NCBI RefSeq assembly: GCF_902459465.1
Contig: NC_047062.1
Span: 19,351,994 to 19,415,993 of the forward strand
DNA length: 64,000 bases
Source: Asterias rubens
Taxonomy: Eukaryota; Echinodermata; Asteroidea; Forcipulatida; Asteriidae
Reading direction: 5' to 3'
A model generated the notes under the pieces. It saw only the letters and a program-made list of their open reading frames with translations, ran no database searches and was not told the DNA's origin. Position 1 is the first letter of the stretch; every line of letters begins with the position of its first letter. The position numbers and the translations under genes were made by a program. Below, one piece after another: positions 24,647 through 36,600 of the stretch.

Positions 24647-26363
24647 CTACAACATCAGGGTTCGTTTTAAGTGGGCGTTTTAGTAACGATGAATAAAATT
24701 AGCAGGCATATAGTATTTTTGGATCCTGAATTAGGAAAATGCCTGCGTTTAGAAAATACCTTAGGTATTTTCGAAACTGCGGGGAGCGATTAGCAGGCTT
24801 CTAAAGCCTGAACTGAGAAAATGCCTACGTTTCGAAAATACCTGGGTATTTTCGAAACGTAGTCATTTTTGATTTTCAGGCTTCAAAGCCTGCTAATTCT
24901 AAACCGTTTCGAAAATACCCAAGGTATTTTCGAAACTGCGGGGAGCGATTAGCAGGCTTCTAAAGCCTGAACTAAGAAAATGCCTACGTTTCGAAAATAC
25001 CTGGGTATTTTCGAAACGTAGGCATTTTTGACTTTCAGGCTTCAAAGCCTGCTAATTCTAAACCGTTTCGAAAATACCCAAGGTATTTTCGAAACTGCGG
25101 GGAGCGATTAGCAGGCTTCTAAAGCCTGAACTGAGAAAATGCCTACGTTTCGAAAATACCTGGGTATTTTCGAAACGTAGTCATTTTTGACTTTCAGGCT
25201 TCAAAGCCTGCTAATTCTAAACCGTTTCGAAAATACCCAAGGTATTTTCGAAACTGCGGGGAGCGATTAGCAGGCTTCTAAAGCCTGAACTGAGAAAATG
25301 CCTACGTTTCGAAAATACCTGGGTATTTTCGAAACGTAGTCATTTTTGACTTTCAGGCTTCAAAGCCTGCTAATTCTAAACCGTTTCGAAAATACCCAAG
25401 GTATTTTCGAAACTGCGGGGAGCGATTAGCAGGCTTCTAAAGCCTGAACTGAGAAAATGCCTACGTTTCGAAAATACCTGGGTATTTTCGAAACGTAGTC
25501 ATTTTTGACTTTCAGGCTTCAAAGCCTGCTAATTCTAAACCGTTTCGAAAATACCCAAGGTATTTTCGAAACTGCGGGGAGCGATTAGCAGGCTTCTCAA
25601 GCCTGAACTGAGAAAATGCCTACGTTTCGAAAATACCTGGGTATTTTCGAAACGTAGTCATTTTTGACTTTCAGGCTTCAAAGCCTGCTAATTCTAAACC
25701 GTTTCGAAAATACCCAAGGTATTTTCGAAACTGCGGGGAGCGATTAGCAGGCTTCTCAAGCCTGAACTGAGAAAATGCCTACGTTTCGAAAATACCTGGG
25801 TATTTTCGAAACGTAGTCATTTTTGACTTTCAGGCTTCAAAGCCTGCTAATTCTAAACCGTTTCGAAAATACCTTGGGTATTTTCGAAACTGCGGGGAGC
25901 GATTAGCAGGCTTCCAAAGCCTGAACTGAGAAAATGCCTACGTTTCGTAAATTCCTGGGTATTTTCGAAACGTAGGCATTTTCCTAGTTCAGGATCCAAA
26001 AATACTGAAAGCCTGCTAATTCAATTTACCATTTCGAAAACACCTGGGTATTTTCGAAACGTAGGCATTTTCCTAGTTCAGGATCCAAAAGTACTGTTAG
26101 CCTGCTAGTTTAGTTTGCCGTTTCGAAAATACCTGGGTATTGTCGAAACGTTGGCATTTTCCTAGTTCAGGGTCCCAAAATACTGTTAGCCTGCTCATTC
26201 TATTCGTCGTTTCGAAAATACCTGGGTTTTTCTCGAAACGTAGGCATTTTGCTAGTTCAGGGTCCAAAAATACTGTAAGCCAACTGAGTCCATAAGAAGT
26301 TTCTAAAACGCCCACATAAGGTTCTTTTTTAAACGCAGGCTCAAACTAACCCTGATGTTGTAG
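24647..26363. mobile_element. Fold-back element, 1.7 kb, with internal palindromic repeat array
   Basis: Perfect 16-bp inverted ends: CTACAACATCAGGGTT (24647-24662) and AACCCTGATGTTGTAG (26348-26363). Subterminal regions also pair in part: GTGGGCGTTTTAG versus CTAAAACGCCCAC, AGTATTTTTGGATCCTGAA versus TTCAGGATCCAAAAATACT. The middle is a 159-bp tandem array; the right flank has about three 89-bp units. No open frame longer than about 70 codons, so not autonomous. No clear target duplication at the 16-bp ends. Confidence 0.8.
24745..26016. repeat. 159-bp tandem array of near-palindromic units (about 8 copies)
   Basis: CCGTTTCGAAAATACC starts at 24903, 25063, 25222, 25381, 25540, 25699 and 25858, with a variant start near 24745: spacing 158-160 bp. 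Each unit holds GTTTCGAAAATACC-CAA-GGTATTTTCGAAAC, CGTTTCGAAAATACC-TG-GGTATTTTCGAAACG, and AGGCTT-AAGCCT hairpins, arranged so that about 110 bp from ATTAGCAGGC to GCCTGCTAAT is itself an imperfect palindrome. Units are nearly identical in the centre and diverge at the edges. Confidence 0.92.
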
Positions 26364-27200
26364 ATGCATTGACGTGAGTAAAAATACAAATTTTAAAAAG
26401 TATTTTCACAAATTGAACTACTTTAGAAGGGAAAGTACAGAGTTGTTTCCCGGCGGATTTCCTACCCCACCAGGAAGTGCCTTTAGGCAGGACAGTTCTT
26501 TTTAGAACTAAGGAGTCTTCTGATATATGGGGAAATACATAACAAGCAATATACAACATTATGACTGGTTAAAATGTTCGGTTTCTTTATTGAAATAAAA
26601 CTCCACCAAAATAAAATACTGGTTAATGATAAAAGAAATATAAAATATCGATAACATTGCCGTTGTACTGATCAGAACTATTTCGTAAATATTATATAAA
26701 TTGCAATTTCAATATAGGCCGATGGTATACTAAAACACAGTGTTTCAGTTACAACTTTAGTTATACGTAAAGGAAATAATTAAAAGCTCTGTTATTAAAA
26801 ACATTAAATTTTGCAATTGTTGTATCCAACGAGATTATAAACAAAGTTGCACAGTAAAACAAGCGTCAGGCCTCGGATGGATTCCCACAAGCTGGAAACA
26901 ACCTCAGAACCATCAGTTATTAATTTAGTGTCATTCCTGCATTTTTCAATTCGGAAGAGGGGGGGGGGGTTTCCAACCCAACCCCCCAAAAAAGAAGACA
27001 AATTGGGCCTGTAAGAGTGTTAGCAACAAAAGTAACCTATAGTAGTTTAGACAATTTTTAACGGGAATACACAATACAGAACAAAATGGAACAGAGTATC
27101 ACCAACGTAAACGAAGATTGAAAACAGTAGTTTTATACAATAGACTGTCAGAAAATATTGACTTCACGAACCAGCAGTGAACAAGGAAACCACGTTTGGT

Positions 27201-27247
27201 GTGTTTGTTTGTTTGTTTGTTTGTTTGTTTGTTTGTATGTTTGTTTG
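27201..27247. repeat. (TTTG)n microsatellite
   Basis: About eleven tandem TTTG units with one TATG interruption. Confidence 0.9.
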
Positions 27248-30200
27248 ACCGTTTGATTTCTGTTTTGGGAGGTGTGAGAAATGGGCAGACGTGTTCATTG
27301 ATATCAGAATTGATGTTATAAAGGGATAGGTTACGGTAAATCATTGCTTTTGTAATTTAAATATCCAGTTTCAAAAGAGAAACACCTAAAAACTAACGTA
27401 CGACACTTAAAATGCTTGCGTTCACTTTATCGGGGATAAGCATGTCCACGACTGTCATTTTGCTTTGAACGTGGTCTACGAGATACAACACATTTACACA
27501 AGGAAAAAATTAATATTGTTTTTCCCTTTGAAAAATCAGCTAAGCAAACAAGGGATATCACAAATAGTGTCTGGAAAATGAATGTCAAAGAAACGGGGTG
27601 CAAATCGATTGGGATACACTCTAAAAACGCCCGGTAGCAAAATCGACGGGTCCCAGGTGACCTGACCCATTTCAATATAAGACTGATCTGGATGGAGACT
27701 GGTGTTTAGCTCTGGAGCTCGAGTATTTTATTTTATTTTTTTATTATTATTATTATTTTTTTTTTTGGGGGGGGGGGGGTATTAGATGACAGTGCCGTTT
27801 TGATACGGGATAAAGGGAGGTTTGAATATTGAGGACGTCCTTGAAAGATCGGTTATTGGTTTAAAAAGTGTGGTTTTCCTGAAACAAAGTGGGGTTCAAA
27901 ACAGATCAATCCAACACCAGGGAGACCAAGCTATTAGCTGTATAAAAAATAATGAACACGAACCTTTTCGCTTGTATGCAACAAGCAGCACTGTGCCTGA
28001 CCAGTGATAACATGCGCAGTGCAGAGACCACATTGAAGTGAACGCAGTTTTGAAATCTCAACGTTACCAAATGTCTTGATATACGGCTGTTTCATGTCGC
28101 CATTTAAAATTCACCATTTAAAAACAGTTTCAAATTGCAATTGTTACGTGCTCATCACTAAAATTATACTTATATCGTAATACACAACCAACAGGGTGCA
28201 GTCTATAAAAATGTGAACAAAATCAATTATACATTTGGGTGGATGAAAACACAGTTGTTGTTATGTCAGACACGTTAAACATGAGGGGAAAATATTAGTC
28301 ACTTCATCAAACTCAATACATTTCACACAATCAGTTTAAAATGGGAGGGAGATACTTTAAGGGGTTATGCATTGACATCACACAATCGATTAACAAGTAA
28401 TGTACACATTGGGTTGCTGAAGACCCCTGTAAATATTTAACCATTTTAACCCATGCAGAAAACAAGTAATACGTGTGTTCTCTTAGTTAACTTTGAAAAG
28501 ATGGAACGTTCTAGTAAATATTGGTAAAAAATTATCCACATGTGTTTTGTTCATGACTTTTCAAAATTCCTCAAAGTTGGTCCTATTTTATTTGTTAAGC
28601 AGTACAAACGTTATTTGCATTATAGTGAACTATTTATAAGTGAAAAGAAATCACTATAAATAGCTCATCTTAGAGTTCAACGGACACGACTAGATAACTG
28701 TGCCCGTCTTGTAGTTCTTACTATAAATGGGTGAAAACAAGAGAGGGGTATTAAAAAGATAAATGTGATAACAAAATGACACACCATGAAAGGTCAAACC
28801 GTGACACTTAAAAAAAAATGCGGGAAAATTGCCATTTTCAACTTCTTACCCAAGATGCCACTAATGCAAAATCTCATTTGAGTAAACTAATACACTGTTT
28901 TACTTCATAATGAAAAAGTGGCACTCGGATATGGAACCTTCAACAAAAGTGCAGCAAATTCTGGATTTTTGGCAATAGTTGCTTGGTTAACTGTGAAGAG
29001 TAAGTTCAAGATATGTGTAAAATCAAGTGATATTTGACCCCTTAAGGTCAACGTTTTTCGCAAGTGCCTTACTCATCAAAACATAACTCACCATTAAAAG
29101 TACAATAAATTGACGCCATATAAGGTTTTTTACAATATATTGTAGTATACAACTGTATACAATTAAATGAACGGTGGGGTGGATTGTGGCTTTTCATTTA
29201 CAGATCAATTAGAAGTACTTTCAATAAAACAGAGCATACAACATAATCTGAAATAATAAGATACTAAATGCTTCGAACTCAACACTCTAATATGAAACAT
29301 ATAATATGAAACAGCAATAACATTTCATCAAACTCCCCCACGAATAGAATCATAATGTTTAAGAAGTACGAGTCAAAAACAACAATTTTAAAAACTATAT
29401 AAACAAGTTCAGAAAATAATGCAAAAACATAACCTTCTAAAAAAACATAAATACTGCTATCTGATAATGCATTTCAGTCCAATTTCATGGAGCTGCTTAA
29501 ACAGAACATTTTGCTTAACATATGTCCGCTGAGCAAATCTAAGCAGGATACCAGTCAAACATGGCACATATGACATGGTTTCCGGCTGGTAACCTTCATC
29601 TGGTAAGCAAACATGTTTTCTGTGCTTGTTAAAGTAGCTCTTTGACATTGGGCACTGATGTTAATGCTATGTACATGGTTTGTTAATACTATCACAGGCA
29701 GTGCACATCTTAGAATAAAATATTAAAAACAGTAAGATACTTTTGTTCCATGTTATAAGTTTCGGCTACTATACAATCCCTATATCCCCTATATAATATC
29801 ATATCAAAAATATATATTTATTCATGCCCTGATTGGAAAGGGTTTGCTTTGTGTATGGCATCCCGTCACATAATTTGATAAAGGCATTACAAGTCCATGT
29901 TGCTAACTCATAAAAAATGTAAGCACCGGACTAAACAGGATTGGATAGTTGATTTTACTGTCTTCTCACAATGTCACTTATTTTTTTTTGTAAAAATACT
30001 TTTGTTTATAAAAACAAGGTAGATTACTATTTTCATAATAGCATTAAAGTCAGGGCAAAGGTTGTGTTTATCTCAGTATGTTCCATTTTAAAACAATGTA
30101 CAGCAGCACTACCCTCCTTACTTCATCGTATCAATCAATATCCCAAAGCAGGAAAGTTGCTAGATTTTGATAGATTCAGAGCTGTGCAACTAAGTCAACC

Positions 30201-31945
30201 ATTCATGAGTCATTCCTATCACATCAGAGCTCACAGTAGGTGTTGGTTTTTGCTTTTACTCATTGAGCGAGTCCAAACGTTCTTCCACATAATTGCCCTG
30301 TTGTTAATGGTTATTTATTCAGCCAGTTAGAAAAACATATACAATACTTTCCTTTTATGTGTTAACTGTGAGCAAAAAAGAAATAAAGAAAGATTACGAA
30401 TGGTTTGAGGCAGAGGACCTGGCTTCTTAAAGGAAGAAGTCAATAACAGAAGAACCTCTGAGCGTATAATTTTAGGGTAATATTTCTTTAAAACACACTC
30501 ACTTTGAATATGTACCAATCAAAGCTGTGAATTCTAACCATTGCAATGTCAAGGAAATTTAATTTAAAATCATAAAACTTTCCATAAGTTGTATATATTT
30601 GCCCGCAATTTAGCCATTTACTTTAAGACCAGTACATCATACTATATATTTCAACCTCATGCAGCAAAACCAACTTTAATAAAACACAGTAATTCTCTTC
30701 TCTCACCATAACCAAGCTCCCAAATCAAGCCTTTGCTAATATTCTGTACCACCATTTATTGCACTTAGAAAAGAAACCAAACTACGGTCTGAAAATCATT
30801 AACATGACTTTGCTCTTACAATGTGTCCTGGTTCATGTTTTGAACTTTTGAAAATAAAGAGTTCCGTTTTTGTTTTCCTTTACATTGAAAAACCATATGG
30901 TTATGAATTATACAACAGTTGTCCTTTGGTGAGTTTTGTATGTGCACATTTTAAAACAACACTACACATCTTTTTCTTGCACCTGAGAGGATATTCGAAT
31001 ATGAGAAGAATGCTGTATCTCACAAAAAGAAGATCCAAGATGTAGAGAAATTGTATGTCACTGTATTGAACTTTTTCCACTGACGGGGCCAAATGATTTT
31101 GCCACTGACTCACCTCAAAATGGTTCAAACAAAAACAGAAACAAAGTCACTTGTACACAACTCTGTGTCTTTGTTAACAAACAAGTGCAAATATACAAGG
31201 CCACTCTTTTATGACAAATGCTCAGCCACTTTTGGTGATTTCTTTACCCTAACAGACCTACTGAAGTACTGAGTACACTGAAAAGGGGGTCTATGTTTGT
31301 TGTTGAAAAGAACATCAAGGTATTCTCCAACTATGTTTAACTGTTAGGGTAATGAGGATGACAAAAAGAAACAATTACAGTCCTTAAGCTAAGATGGAAG
31401 AAGAATTTCCTGATTCCCACTACCTGTAATCCCCGTCCCAATATACTTTGCCAACATTATTTTCTTAAAAGTACTGAATATACACTTTTAGTATTTTTTT
31501 TACATAAATATGTACAAATTTTTAGTTTCAAACAATATATACACACCTATTAAATATTTCTTAATTTTTTTGTGCAAGTCCGTTCCCCTAAATGCAAATG
31601 AAAAAAGCAAGAATGTTTGAATTCGTTAATTCTGAGCTGCTTTGAAGTGATTTAAGACAAACAATTTGAAGAAACCCAGATGTTTGTTCGTAAACTGAGA
31701 CACTGAAACGTAACTTCCAGTAGTAATGCTGTAAGGCTATTCCTAACTGCATTCTGAACGTTATTCAGGATATAATATAGACGCTAAAATACAATCACTT
31801 GATCAATTAGGCAATGGAATGCAAACAAGCAAAACAAGAAAACCAAAGTTTTTCTGTTTTCCAACACGGTGCACAGTATCAGATAGTTTGTGTTCACATT
31901 AAGAAAACAGTGGTACAAATCTTAACACTGTAACAAGTAAAGGCC

Positions 31946-32118
31946 CGGTCCCACTGCAGCGATAACGAGACTGATAACGAGAACGACAACGATAGCAACG
32001 CAAAGAGAATGCATTCCATTGGTTGAATGAGCGTGTGCGTATTCTGCAATTCAACCAATAGAAAGCGTTCTCTTTTGCGTCGTGATCGTTATCGTTTTTG
32101 TTATCGCTTCAGTGAGAC
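31946..32118. mobile_element. Inverted-repeat element, about 173 bp
   Basis: Left arm GGTCCCACTGCAGCGATAAC and on to ACGCAAAGAGAATGC-TTCCATTGGTTGAAT; the right arm is its imperfect reverse complement (ATTCAACCAATAGAAAGCG ... GTTATCGCTTCAGTGAGAC). Almost the whole element folds back. Non-coding. Confidence 0.7.
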
Positions 32119-32890
32119 TCAGACTTAAGTGATGTGCATGAATGGTACATAAACCTATCCAAGGAAACAAAATCAGTGGGCAGACAGGTCGGATGGAAAA
32201 AAGGGCATCTCACCAATAACATGGTTCATAAATGTCAATGCTTGATATCTTAAAAACTAGAAAGCTGTCAATTTGATCTATGGAAGTAACTTTGAATTGA
32301 TCTGAATGGTGTTTGATCATGGTTTGGAGATAGGAACCTTACCCAGTTATCCGGACATTAATAATGGAAACATCTGGACATGGCTAATTGCGTATCCAAT
32401 TTTCTTTCGCTGACAAATTTCTCTACGGACAGCTGGATCGTTTACAGATATTTGGCCAAAAGGAGAGGAGAGCCAAAACATAAACAGCTGGTATTAATTC
32501 TTTGATATTTGAAAAATTGTTAATTCATTTAGGGGGTTAGAACTGCATTAATTTAGAGAGTTTAAAGATAAAAAAAAAACATTCAAAAAAAAAAATTAAA
32601 TAATTATACATCTGAGGTGGTTTAAAACATTTTAAAAGCAACTGGTACATGTGTTTCGCCATTGTTGCAGTTACATTAATAGAACTCACAGATAAAAATG
32701 ACAATAAAATCTAATTAAAAAATGTTGTTTGATTCATGTGGAGCGTGCACAATTTGCCAAACATTAAGCACCAGTGTAAAATATCTGCACGTGTTTTTAA
32801 AAACTGAATACAATCACAGTGTATGTTACAACCCGACTATTAACAAAAACACATCTCGGTGATTCCCTGCGACCTTCGACGTGCTTCACC

Positions 32891-33631
32891 TCATAACCTG
32901 GTGATGAACCCTGCCTCATTGTCAATTTCGCTGGGTCGTTTGGAGTCCTGACTCTTGAATGGAGAATCACTGATGATAGTGGTGGGGGATGTAGTTCTTC
33001 CTGGGCTGGATGTGCCATTGACATGAACTGAGTCAAGTGAGTTTTCGGGTGAATGATGACTCTTCACTGGTGACCCACTGTCATTACTTGATGCCTCCGT
33101 CACATAACCAGCTACCTTCATAGGGGGCGTCTGGATCGGAGCCTTCTTTGGGTACCTTCTCGTTTGAGATGCTTCTGGTGTGATGACCGGGGAATGCTGC
33201 GGAGAGCTCGTAACTTGGGATTTCTGTGGTGAACCCTCAGGTGATGGGACGACAGCGTCTTTTCTTGGCGATTCCTCCGTTGATCGTGTCGGTGACGGAG
33301 GCTGTGAACCGGCTGACTTTGGTGAACCATTACCAGGTTCATTACTGGTTCCCTGTGATGATGATGATGATGATGTCTGAGCAACTGGACTTCGGTGGTT
33401 GACCTCGCCGGTCTCTTCTGACCTCTCCTTGGGATTTTGCTCGATGACTACCTGAATCTCAAGGTTACCATTGGTGTTCTGGTTGGCAGACTCTGGGCTC
33501 TCCTGATGGGCTGGGGTACCGTTACTATGGGCAATGATGACAGGTGTTTCGGATGAGGATTGATTGGCCTTTAGATCCCTCATGAGCTGCTTACACTTTG
33601 AATCATACTCCGACTCCAGCGCCGCTACGTG
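32891..33631 (-). CDS. PLCB: PLCB last coding exon: Ser/Pro-rich tail with C-terminal PDZ ligand
   Basis: The acceptor follows a long pyrimidine tract (..CCTTTGCAG at 33632). The first 23 residues ([20 protein letters not shown]) close the coiled coil. About 220 residues of Ser, Pro, Thr, Asn and Gln follow, with many S-P and T-P pairs ([22 protein letters not shown]) and a six-Ser run made by a TCA-type triplet repeat (33357-33376). The protein ends GFITRL then TGA. T-R-L fits the class I PDZ consensus, as in vertebrate PLCB1-3, which bind NHERF and Shank-type scaffolds. The tail probably is disordered and phosphorylated by proline-directed kinases (inference). Confidence 0.92.
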   Translation of the reverse strand, partial: HVAALESEYDSKCKQLMRDLKANQSSSETPVIIAHSNGTPAHQESPESANQNTNGNLEIQVVIEQNPKERSEETGEVNHRSPVAQTSSSSSSQGTSNEPGNGSPKSAGSQPPSPTRSTEESPRKDAVVPSPEGSPQKSQVTSSPQHSPVITPEASQTRRYPKKAPIQTPPMKVAGYVTEASSNDSGSPVKSHHSPENSLDSVHVNGTSSPGRTTSPTTIISDSPFKSQDSKRPSEIDNEAGFITRL

Positions 33632-36600
33632 CTGCAAAGGAAAAAAAAACATTACACGATGACTTTACATTTCTACCACAAAGGTAAGAAACAACAAGAA
33701 TTGTCACCACTGGCTCAGTAATGTTTTTGCATCACAGTATACATGTAGGTTTAAACGTCACTCAGTTTCTCGAACCCTGGTGGTCTAGTGGTTAGACATC
33801 TGCTCTAGCAATGCAAAGGTCATTCATTTGAATCCCACTCGAGTGATTTGTCTGTGAATATTGTTTTCTAAACCCATTGTTCTTGGTAATGTATGCACGC
33901 AAACATTGTACATTATCTGGTGAGTCTGCTGCCACCTAGCGTTACAAGGTCTCCCGTTGGTTCAGTTAACAAAATGCATTCTCATTCAGGGACACTTGAT
34001 AAAAGGAATGACATTGTCAAAGATGCACAATTTACAAAATCTTGAGAAAAAAAACCATTTATTTCTCTTACAGAGTCTTCCTCCGCTGCCAGCTCTTCCT
34101 GTAGATCCTTCATTTGATTCTCCAGCTCCTCTCTTTTCTTCTCTTGAATCTCATGCAACTGAGAAAACGAGAAAACATGGAATCTTATTGTTTCAAAAGT
34201 TGCAGCAAATTACTCTTTCTTTAGAGTAACCATTAGTAGGATTTAAAACTTTGCATGGTGGAAGTATAACTGAGAGAGATTTGAGGTAACACCATGTGAA
34301 TATCTCTTTTGAGTAGTGTTGGTTCTGAAAAGAACCGGTAGTTACGACTCAACATTTCAATCAGTATGCTCAGATCGTCTGAAGGAGAGTAATCCTAAAA
34401 ATATTGGTACTTACTGTTTGTCTAGATGCTACTGCTTGCTGAATGTATTTCTGTTGAGCTTCTCTCCGTAACCTTAAATAAACGACAAATATCAGACAAT
34501 TTTACATCAGCTGCTGTTCAATGAAGAAATTCACAATCTGAATGATCTGTGCATGATTTTTTTTATCAGTAGGCCTAGTTGAAGTGTGCGACTTTATTTG
34601 ACCCTATGTTAAAAAACTGTAAATTTGAGAACCACTAGTTCCTTGGTATTAAATATTTTTCTGTAACTTTAAAAGCAACAAATTCCACAAGAATTCCACA
34701 TGTACCTACGATGAAACCCAAAATGTTTGAATGTAATCATATTGTTCTTCGATTGGAAACAATGCAATTAATTGTTTTGCTGTTTTATTTAAACAAGGCA
34801 GCCTATTCAATCGAGGTCCTGTACTAACAGATTAAGAAAAGGGTACAATATATTTTAAGCAAACAGAAAAATCAACAAGTTACAGCAAGTTATAAACCAA
34901 TTTTAAAAACACTGAAATTGTTAAGGGGTAAAATGCAACACAGTGTAAATGAAACAATGAATAAACAACATTTATGCCAGTAAACAAACAATGAAAACAA
35001 AGCATACAATAAAGTCAAGCACTAATATTAAAAACAGTATTGTTTGACAAAAGCATTTATCAAAGTTAAACAAAGAAAACCTGCAAGAAAACAAAATGTA
35101 CCACAAGATAAATAAACTAATCCAAAATAACTATTAACGATTCCTTATGGAAAAACAATAGATCATCAAATGTATGTTAATTTGTAATCTGGTAAAAGAG
35201 GAAATTGCCATGCTGGATATATAACACAAACAAAACTCCTATAAAACGCACATGGTACTGTAATAGGGCCTACTCGATGGATTGGAAATGGAAAAACTTT
35301 TAGCAGTTTCGAAAGAAGACACGATAATTTGGTCCTTGGAAAAAAAGTGGGAAAGACCAGTCTTCTCACTTGTTGTATCTCAACATATGCATAAAATAAC
35401 AAACCTGTGAAAATTTCAGCTCAATCGGTCATCGAACTTTCAAGATAATAATGAAAGAAAAAATACCCTTGTCACACGAAGTTGTGTGCGTTTAGATAGT
35501 TGATTTCGAGACCTCAAGTTCTAAATCTGAGGTCTCAAAATCAAATTCGTGGAAAATTACTTATCTCTCGAAAACTATGGCACTTCAGAGGGAGCCATTT
35601 CTCACAATGTTTTAAACCATCAACCTCTCCCCATTACTCGTCACCAAGTAAGGTTTTATGCTGATAATTATTTTGAGTGATTACTGCCTTTAAGATATTT
35701 TTCAGGCTATTTAATGACAAAATTAAGGACAACAGGATTTCTCCAAACTGTACTAACCTGTGGAGTTCCTGTTTATCTCCTCGTCTTTTACTCATCTGCT
35801 TCAAGTCCTCTACATTCTTTTCATCAAGCCTCTTTCTTAATTCAACCTCTTCCCTGCAAACAATCAAATACATAACCTTTTATTTTGGTTGATATTGGTG
35901 TTTATTTTTAAACTTTAAATTTCATCAATCTTTGTACAGTCACATGCAATTTGGCCTTTTGGCCACGATTTGTGGTTTTAATTAAATTAAATAATAAAAA
36001 ATAAATTAAAAGAAGCAAAACAGTAAATGAGAAAAAGATCACAAATCTCAACTCATGTTAAGGGGAAGGTACACGTTTGGTAATTGTCAAAGACCAGTCT
36101 TCTCACTTGGTGTATCCCAACACAAGGATAAAACAACAAGCCTGTGAAAATTTGAGCTCAATTGGTCATTAAAGTTGAAAATGATGAGAGAAAAAACACC
36201 CTTGTTGGACGGATTTGTGTGCATTCAGATAGTAATAAAAGACTTCGGGCTAGAAGTCTGTTATTATTTTAGTAAGAAATTCCCTCTTTCTCAAATTCTA
36301 TGCTAATTCAGAGGGAGCCGTTTCTCACAATGTTTTATACTATCAACAGCTCTCCAATGCTCGTTACCAAGTCAGTTTTTAAGTTAATATTTATTTTGAA
36401 TAATTACCAAACATGTACCTTCCTTTTAAGCTGGCCTAAGTATCATCTCCAAGGATTTTATGCCATTACAAAAGAATGAAAAATATAATATGATCAAAGT
36501 GTTGCAAAGCAAGGTATTGGCGCTTACGGAAGCAGGAAATTCTGCGCTTATGTCGAGCGTATTTCACAGGTTAGCTGGGAATTTGGGCTTATGTATGTGC

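Larger units (their letters stand above)
26364..32890. other. 3' flank of PLCB, probably including its 3' UTR
   Basis: About 6.5 kb of AT-rich DNA after the PLCB stop codon (going down on the minus strand). No coding exon or conserved protein segment was seen. Holds a (TTTG)n microsatellite at 27201-27247, a T/A-rich then G-rich tract at 27720-27780, G runs near 26960 and one inverted-repeat element at 31946-32118. Several minus-strand AATAAA candidates exist (for example about 30755 and 29820), so the poly(A) site cannot be fixed. Confidence 0.5.

Noticed and set aside
24745..26016. CRISPR-like repeat array
   Set aside because: Units are 159 bp with no unique spacers, internally palindromic and inside a fold-back element in an animal genome.
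33118..33384. His-rich minus frame and Asp-rich plus frame across the Ser run
   Set aside because: Shadows of the TCA-type triplet repeat and the coding tail of PLCB in other frames.
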